Shown here one piece after another: positions 57,686 through 64,000 of a stretch of DNA of 64,000 nt. How positions within the stretch are numbered: position 1 is the first letter of the stretch; each line of letters starts with the position of its first letter. Position numbers and translations under genes: made by a program. Source of the stretch: Omphiscola glabra (lineage: Eukaryota; Mollusca; Gastropoda; Lymnaeidae); assembly GCA_964017045.1 (NCBI GenBank), contig OZ024806.1:25841503-25905502 (forward strand), read 5' to 3'. Below the pieces are notes generated by a model that did no database searches, had not been told where the DNA came from, and saw only the letters and a list, made by a program, of their open reading frames with translations.

Positions 57686-58225
57686 TGAGGGGCGTAAAAC
57701 AAATGTGCGTTTGCCAACGGGTGGGGGGTGGGGAAAGCTCTTATTGTGATTTTTTTTAGCGTTACTTGTCTGCATGTTTTGTCAAATTTTTCAGCCCCAC
57801 CCCCCCATTTCCCAATATTACTTGTTATAAAGGATTTATACGAACAACTTTAATTGTATGGGGTTGTTTAATTTCAGTTTGATTTCCCCTTTGAATCAAG
57901 AAGAATGAAAGCTAATGTCGAGTGTGTACATTTGTTGTGAAAATGTTGCACATCATTTTATATATGTTTTGTCCTGTCATGCATCTCATAAGTTAGAACC
58001 GTATGTAATATTTTTAGTCAAATGAAGCGTGAGCAATTTTGTGTATTCGTGACGCCATCTTTGCTGTTGATGGGAAGTGTGATTGATTCACATTTAACGT
58101 TAAGATAGTGCTGAATCTGTAGTGAGCAACTCTTTGGCTACTTATACTATTTGAATATTTATGATTAGGTTTCATTAAGACATGGTCTTGAAATAAGTCT
58201 GTGGAGCCCTGAGCTCTGTTCAATA
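57686..58225. other. No gene seen
   Basis: AT-rich, with G- and C-runs near 57720 and 57800. Nothing recognised. Confidence 0.4.
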
Positions 58226-58455
58226 ATGTTGGGATATCTGTTGGGATATCTGTTGGGATGTCTGTTGGGATGTCTGTTGGGATATCTGTTGGGATATCTG
58301 TTGGGATGTCTGTTGGGATGTCTGTTGGGATGTCTGTTGGGATATCTGTTGGGATGTCTGTTGGGATGTCTGTTGGGATATCTGTTGGGATGTCTGTTGG
58401 GTTATCTGTTGGGATGTCTGTTGTGATGGCTGTTGCGATGTCTGTTGGGATGTCT
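58226..58455. repeat. 12-bp minisatellite (about 19 units)
   Basis: Units TGTTGGGATGTC or TGTTGGGATATC. The 4-codon period gives artefactual open frames on both strands. Confidence 0.93.
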
Positions 58456-58559
58456 GTGAAAGACTGATTATTTTCCTCCCCCAAAAGGAACTTCAGAACC
58501 GTGAGCAGTGTCAAGAACAGATTGAGAATCTTTTGAATGCAGTCCGTAATTGTGTAGAT

Positions 58560-58968
58560 TAGTGGTTCTCAACATTTCTAATATCGCGACCCTTTAATAC
58601 AGTTCCGCTTGTTGTGGCAACCACCCCTACCCAAGATTTGTTTTGTTGCTGCTTCATAGCTGTAGAGCAGGCCTGCACAACATACGACCCACTTGGCGGC
58701 CCGCGAAGTAACGAAATATTCTTTATCATTATTATTATTATTTTCTTAACAGTTTTCCTCCATGTCCTATCATTTTTCGGCCCGCACAAGTTTTTCATAA
58801 CGTATTTCTACCCGCAAAATTTTTCACAAAGTATTTCGGCCCACCTTACATTTTGAGTTGTGCAGGCCTGCTGTAGAAGATTAATGTTTTCCGATGGTCT
58901 TAGGCGACTCCTCGAAAAGGGTCTTTCGACCCCCAAAGGCGTCTCGACCCACAGGTTGAGAACCGCTG
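58560..58968. mobile_element. hAT element, Charlie/SPIN-like, interrupted by a second hAT element
   Basis: Begins TAGTGGTTCTCAACATTTCT and ends GGTTGAGAACCGCTG. The target duplication GTGTAGAT is perfect (58552-58559, 58969-58976). The interior is split by the element at 58668-58870. Confidence 0.9.
58668..58870. mobile_element. Nested hAT element (203 bp)
   Basis: Inverted termini CAGGCCTGCACAAC and GTTGTGCAGGCCTG. Target duplications CTGTAGAG (58660-58667) and CTGTAGAA (58871-58878) differ at one base. Internal CGGCCCGC motifs recur. Inserted into a pre-existing Charlie/SPIN-like copy. Confidence 0.9.
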
Positions 58969-58979
58969 GTGTAGATTAT

Positions 58980-59254
58980 ACTTTAAAACAAAAGCGTCTA
59001 AGTATTCACATGGTAGGGGGTCTCACCCTATAAGGAAGAAGACAAATCTGTTGCCTAGGTAATTATTTGTCAGGGAGTCTCACCTTAGAAGGGATAGGAC
59101 ATATTTGTTGCCGTCGTGCCACAAATTTATCCAGTTGGGGAGGTGGGGTGGGGGGGTCATACCTTAGAAGAAAGAGCTGTCAGTTTGTAGGACCAAACAA
59201 CTCCAAGGCCTTTTAAAAAAAAACTACTAATAAACTTTCTAACGTCTGTCATGT
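58980..59254. repeat. Three loose copies of a GGGGTCTCACC motif unit
   Basis: TCTCACCCTATAAGGAAGA, TCTCACCTTAGAAGGGATAG and TCATACCTTAGAAGAAAGAG recur about every 65 bp, each followed by CATATTTGTTGCC or a relative. A degenerate tandem repeat. Confidence 0.55.
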
Positions 59255-60005
59255 ATATATTATCTTGACTAGTGTACACATTATCTTGACTAGTGTACAC
59301 ATTATCTTGACTAGTGTACATATTATCTTGACTAGTGTACACATTATTTTGACTAGTGTACACATTATTTTGACTAGTGTACACATTATTTTGACTAGTG
59401 TACACATTATTTTGACTAGTGTACACATTATCTTGACTAGTGTACACATTATCTTGACTAGTGTACACACTATCTTGACTAGTGTACACATTATCTTGAC
59501 TAGTGTACACATTATCTTGACTAGTTTACACATTATCTTGACTAGTGTACACATTATCTTGACTAGTGTACACATTATCTTGACTAGTGTACACATTATC
59601 TTGACTAGTGTACACATTATCTTGACTAGTGTACACACTATCTTGACTAGTGTACACATTATCTTGACTAGTGTACACACTATCTTGACTAGTGTACACA
59701 TTATCTTGACTAGTGTACACATTATCTTGACTAGTGTACACATTATCTTGACTAGTGTACACACTATCTTGACTAGTGTACATATTATCTTGACTAGTGT
59801 ACACATTATCTTGACTAGTGTACACATTATATTGACTAGTGTACACATTATCTTGACTAGTGTACACATTATTTTAACTAGTGTACACATTATTTTAACT
59901 AGTGTACACATTATTTTGACTAGTGTACACATTATTTTGACTAGTGTACACATTATCTTAACTAGTGTACACATTATCTTGACTATTGTACACATTTCTT
60001 GACTA
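59255..60005. repeat. 21-bp satellite (about 35 units), open on both strands
   Basis: Units TAGTGTACACATTATCTTGA plus C. Because 21 is seven codons, each frame without a stop in the unit stays open: 273 codons on minus (LVKIMCT repeats) and 245 on plus (SVHIILT repeats). Variants: TTATTTTGAC clusters at both ends, ACACTATC scattered centrally. Confidence 0.96.
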
Positions 60006-60699
60006 ATTAAAGTGATGTCCAAAAGAATTCTGTGATCACGACATTTGGCTAAGGTTAGGATTACTGTCATTGATGTAAACAGTTTCCTCCACTTGTACCA
60101 TTCAAATGAGTGGCCATGTATGTTTTGATTTTTTTCAAAATCATCTACTGTAAATAGTCAATTCTGTGACAAGGTCTTTAATCATATGGTCAATTCATTT
60201 TTATGTACACATTGAGAACAGACATTCCATAATTTATGAATATGTGTTATGAACATGGCTTCTATGAATTTATGAAGGATTCCATTAGTTTGCAAGAATA
60301 ATGAATTATAAAAGTGTTGGACTGCGACAAGTAGCTTTTCGGCACATGTCTTCCTCAGTATAATGTCATAATGATGAATGCATGTGCCGAAACGTCTACT
60401 AGTGTAGTTTGTCAAATTATTATTAAAGCTTAACATATATTGTTATATTGACACAAATTGTTCGTGTCTAATTAATCTAGAGTAGTGAAAACTACATTAG
60501 AACTTTTTATTTATTAGAAAGTTTTATACATGTCCGGACATGTCGTGAGCTGGTTCTCTGATTTTTCTTTGTTAAGTGTAACACATCTCACTTGCGTAAA
60601 TTAAAACTGGTCTTATGATATGGTGTACATGGTTTTCCTTGTTCTCCTTGAGTGGTTATTGCATCTTAACCACTTTTGTAGGCTGAAACAAAACGGGAT
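60006..60699. other. No gene; short motif like Penelope tail
   Basis: 60335-60415 contains ATGTGCCGAAACGTCTAC and a distant inverted TTTTCGGCACATG. This CGAAAC signature is common in retroelement termini, but assignment is uncertain. Otherwise unique. Confidence 0.4.
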
Positions 60700-61110
60700 C
60701 ATGCTGCTATCCCGTCTAACACCTCTGTCATTATTTCATGTGTTCATTGTCATTCATAGTTGCTCCTAGATACTGGAAACTCTCCACTCTCACAAAGGTG
60801 TGGTTGCTTATTTTGATGTTGTCAAGGGTGATCATAAATCTACCCGTGGCAACTTGACCGAGATGCATTAAGGCAGCGGTTCTCAACCTGTGGGACGCGA
60901 CCCCTGGGGGGGGGGGGGTCGAACGACCGTTTCCCATGGGTCGGTTAAGACCATCGGAAAACACATGTAAGCTACAGTTATGATGTAGCAACGAAAACAT
61001 TTTTATGTTTGGGGGGTCGTCACACCAAGAGGAACTGCATTAAAGGGTCACGGCATTAGAAAGGCCGAGAACCGCTGCATTAAGGTTATTGCTGTATACA
61101 CGTTTTATTA
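60700..61110 (-). pseudogene. LINE reverse transcriptase fragment split by a hAT element
   Basis: The minus strand reads VYTAITLMHLGQVATGRFMI, then VESFQYLGATMNDNEHMK and a stop. FxYLGA is a hallmark of endonuclease-RT LINEs. The frame is contiguous when the hAT element at 60874-61077 is set aside. Confidence 0.7.
60874..61077. mobile_element. hAT element, Charlie/SPIN-like, reverse orientation, perfect 8-bp TSD
   Basis: Begins CAGCGGTTCTCAACCTGTGG and ends GGCCGAGAACCGCTG. The target duplication CATTAAGG is perfect (60866-60873, 61078-61085). Contains a G-run at about 60907. Confidence 0.92.
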
Positions 61111-61839
61111 GCTTGATCGGACCTTTATGATCATTTGATTTTTATCTTCACCGGGAACGGAACGAAAAGAATCAATAAGACCGTTTTAATATTCTTTAAT
61201 CGTTACACATCTGGATAAAATCTAAGTACACTTTAAAGGGTCTTTGGCAACAAAGAAATAAATAAAAAAAATACTGAACTAAACTAAAAACAAATCTAAG
61301 CTTGATTGCACCATTTTGTGGTGGAATATTGTCTCATAGTTTTGACACGACTCCTGAATTGAAATGGAGCTGAAAATTGTGTACACTTACCCACCCCGCG
61401 ATGAAAATAACACCTTTCATGATCAGCAGGTCACCAATGACCGACCTTGGATGATTTCTATCATGCATCAAAATTTAAACAACTTCATGATGTCCAATCA
61501 GACTGAACTTTGTCCACTTATCCATCCCTCCCCCCCCCCCCCCAAAATCACAATATATCCGTTTTCTGATTAGGAGATCACCAGTGACCTCCACTGATCT
61601 TCACTCATTTTTTTTTTTGCGGATATCCCAGGAAGGGAAAGTGATGGGACATCGGGTATTCACTGCAGCGCTTTTCTTATGCATGGTTTTTTAGTTCCCG
61701 AGAACAATCAACGATGAGAAATACACTTTTCTTACCACAGCTAGGTCACAACCGACATTTAACAGGTTTGTATTTCATTGGCACCAGACACTATTTTTAA
61801 ATCCTTCATATTAACTTCGAATTTGTGTGTTTAGGGCAA
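61111..61839. other. No gene seen
   Basis: AT-rich sequence with fragments resembling the dispersed family (GATCAGCAGGTCACCAATGA). C-run at about 61531. Confidence 0.45.
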
Positions 61840-62345
61840 AAAAATAAATATATTCGGACGGCTAATTTACCTACTTCTCGTCAACCTATCAAGCTGAAAC
61901 TTGGCATATAGACTCGGTGCCGATGAAAACACATTCTTTCAAATTTTAGACCCAACCCCAACCCCTCCCCCCTTTTTCTCCCAATCTGTTTTTTTCCCGT
62001 TTTTTCAAGGGGAAAATGAGAAAAATATTAAGCCACAGATTTCAAGAAATAAATTTCACGATAACTACTCTAAATGAGATTTTTAAAAAAAAATAGCGCA
62101 AGTTCGTTTGTTGCGTAATATTTTCTTTGGTTTTTCTGAAATAATTAAATCTGCGGAGTAAAAAGCGGGTGGATCACTGGAATATTAATATAATTCAGGG
62201 GCGTGAAAAATATTGCGCTTGCTAACCTGGGGGGTGGGGGGGGGGTGGGGGGTGGGGGTGGGGGGAATGCGGTCATTTACTGGGATTCTTATAACGTACG
62301 TTATTTGTATGCATGTTTTGTCAAATTTTAAGCCCCACCACCTTT
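61840..62345. repeat. Dispersed repeat family member
   Basis: Blocks CTATCAAGCTGAAACTTGGC, ACTCTAAATGAGATTTTTAA and AGGGGCGTGAAAAATATTGC match the arrangement at 13990-14480. G-rich stretch at 62229-62272. Confidence 0.62.
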
Positions 62346-63949
62346 GCTCGATATTACATCGTATAAGGGCGATGGTTTGAAATTTCTGTATTACTAACGA
62401 CCGCTTACAAAAATCTTATTTGATTTTTTTAGGTTAGACCTCTGTAATTATTGTGAATGTCTTATTTGGGGGGGGGGGGCTATTTTTTTTAAAACCTTAT
62501 TTTGCTTGAAGTGATTTAATTTAGATGGAAAAAAAAGAAGATAAAAGAACGAACTAAGAGAAAGAAAGAAACCGAAGACAGTAGGACTGTATGCATCATG
62601 TTTATCCTTTTATTACAATTCACAAGTGTTTCCCAAAGTGGACTTCGCCCACCCCACCCCCCGATGGTGGCGTTTAGTGGCATAATAGAGGTAAAGAGAT
62701 TAGATAAATAGAGAGGCCAATGACTTTCAAATTATAATACACATTTTTTCATTTTCATTTTGTCATTAAATTTTCATTATTGAAAAAGTTACACCTTTTT
62801 TAAACATATAAATTCTAAAATTATCTTTGTAGTCCAATTCACAAACTAGTATTCGATTTTGTTTTCTAACTTTAGAAAACACTATTTTTTAAATTTTTCA
62901 TTGGTGCAGCGTACTTTTCGATTGGTAGAATTTTGCTGAATATAGAAATTGTAGGGAAACCCTTTAATATACAATATAAAAAACATTTTTTTTGCTGGCA
63001 TCCGTCCGTCACAAGGTGACGATGGTGCAGACGTCGCAGGACGAAATCCACAAGGCATGGGATTATTTTATCTAGGATGATAAGCTGGTTCCCTAAACAG
63101 CAAAAAAATCGCCTCTCTCCACGCCGCTGGATAACCCCAAGGGAACATAATGTGGATGATACAGCGTGGCGTCGCCAGTAGTAACCGAAATATTTCATAT
63201 TTCAACACACAGATCATGAAATAGGTTTTCCAGTTTGTTTTTAACGTGTGAGAGTCTCTTTGATGGATAAGATGAAGTATTAATTCTAATGGACGAGATG
63301 GTGTGTTACTTATGGACATCACCACACACCGAAAAAAATGTTATCAAAGAAACAAATTGTCATTAAATAGCAACATTAAAAAGCCACGAAAAGAGTGGGT
63401 AGATATTTATAAAGTAATGTCTAGCTTAGGGTTTATCTTTTAAACACATATTAAGACAGGAATAGTACATAAGAAAAATAAGTACATTTTTCGAGGTTTA
63501 ATTTGAAATATACTTTACTAACTTAAACCAAAATTGAATGTGAAAAAAACAGATAATGTTCCCCAGGCTGGTAAAGTCACGTTTAATCGTAGTAAAGAAC
63601 AGTCTCAGATACCGTGACAGGCGGTGAACATAGAGCCAAGATTTGAGCAGTAAGTTCAGCGGTTCTCGTGCCATTCCTTAAATAACACGTATTCAAATAG
63701 TCAAGGGGCGTCTATCTCTTCTCCCTTATGCGTAGACGCCCCTGCAAGTAGTCATCTTACTTTAGATTAGGTGTTTAACAGAAAATATTCAGCATTTATT
63801 TTAAGAAATAATACGGTAAGGAGAATAATTCAATTAAATTATATGCAAGAAACAAGTAACGAGTCGACCAAACGCCTGCTTTGGCCAACTACAAACAATT
63901 TAAAAGTGAGACATTTAAGTGAGAAAAAAGACACGAAACGATGGTAATA
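62346..63949. other. No gene seen
   Basis: AT-rich. Short open frames on the minus strand at 62872-63325 show no recognised motifs and no repeat support. Nothing else supported. Confidence 0.45.
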
Positions 63950-64000
63950 AAGTAGGGCTTACATAGGGCTTACAAAGGGCTTACTTAGGGCTTAACTAGG
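63950..64000. repeat. Start of a tandem array cut by the window end
   Basis: Four units of AGGGCTTAC plus 2-4 bases reach the last base, so the array probably continues outside. Confidence 0.65.

Noticed and set aside
59249..60070. 273-residue and 245-residue open frames on opposite strands
   Set aside because: They consist of a 7-residue repeat created by a 21-bp tandem array; openness follows from the period, not from coding selection.
62872..63325. Minus-strand protein of about 85-108 residues
   Set aside because: No recognisable motif, two overlapping frames of similar length, AT-rich context; consistent with chance.

Overview
This window looks like intron-rich, AT-rich metazoan nuclear DNA, most likely from a gastropod mollusc. 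The evidence is a spliced animal-type beta-1,4-glycosyltransferase gene with GT-AG introns, a tRNA-derived SINE, several kinds of LINE remnant, a Penelope-like fragment, many hAT-type mini-transposons with 8-bp target duplications, and an extreme load of minisatellites. The gastropod assignment is an inference from transposon content and residue choices; nothing in the window names a species. There are no prokaryotic-style operons, CRISPR arrays or rRNA genes.

The only confidently functional protein-coding gene is a beta-1,4-galactosyltransferase-family gene (glycosyltransferase family 7) on the + strand at 38486-49527. Its six exons join in phase to exactly 1359 nt, or 452 residues plus a stop. 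It has a type II membrane anchor, a stem, a DVD metal-binding motif, a GWGAEDDD motif, a metal-binding histidine and the family's C-terminal DGLNS block. At the position equivalent to the galactose-specifying tyrosine of bovine beta4GalT1 (Tyr289) it has leucine. This predicts an N-acetylhexosamine donor, as in invertebrate LacdiNAc-type enzymes.

The same gene is present a second time at 924-13150 as a dead tandem copy. It has two in-frame stops in exon 1, its exon 2 (start of the catalytic domain) is deleted, and exon 5 carries a one-base insertion. Similarity between the two units runs from about 795 to 18110 (copy A) and from about 38335 to 55125 (copy B), including introns and 3' flank. 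Comparing the copies shows which transposons and minisatellites arose after the duplication.

The roughly 20 kb between the copies (18110-38335) holds a Penelope-like GIY-YIG fragment, LINE 3' ends, hAT elements and tandem arrays. The largest array (about 24897-32705) has 39/41/43-bp monomers that match the body of the tRNA-SINE at 13757-13975 and ends in SINE-like 3' sequence. It appears to be a satellite grown from a SINE, and it contains nested block duplications of about 1409, 812 and 1147 bp. The right flank (55125-64000) holds an L2/CR1-type LINE fragment, hAT elements nested in each other and in a LINE, a 21-bp array, and long stretches without recognisable genes.

All positions and identities were counted by hand. 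Family names rest on motif recognition, not on database searches.
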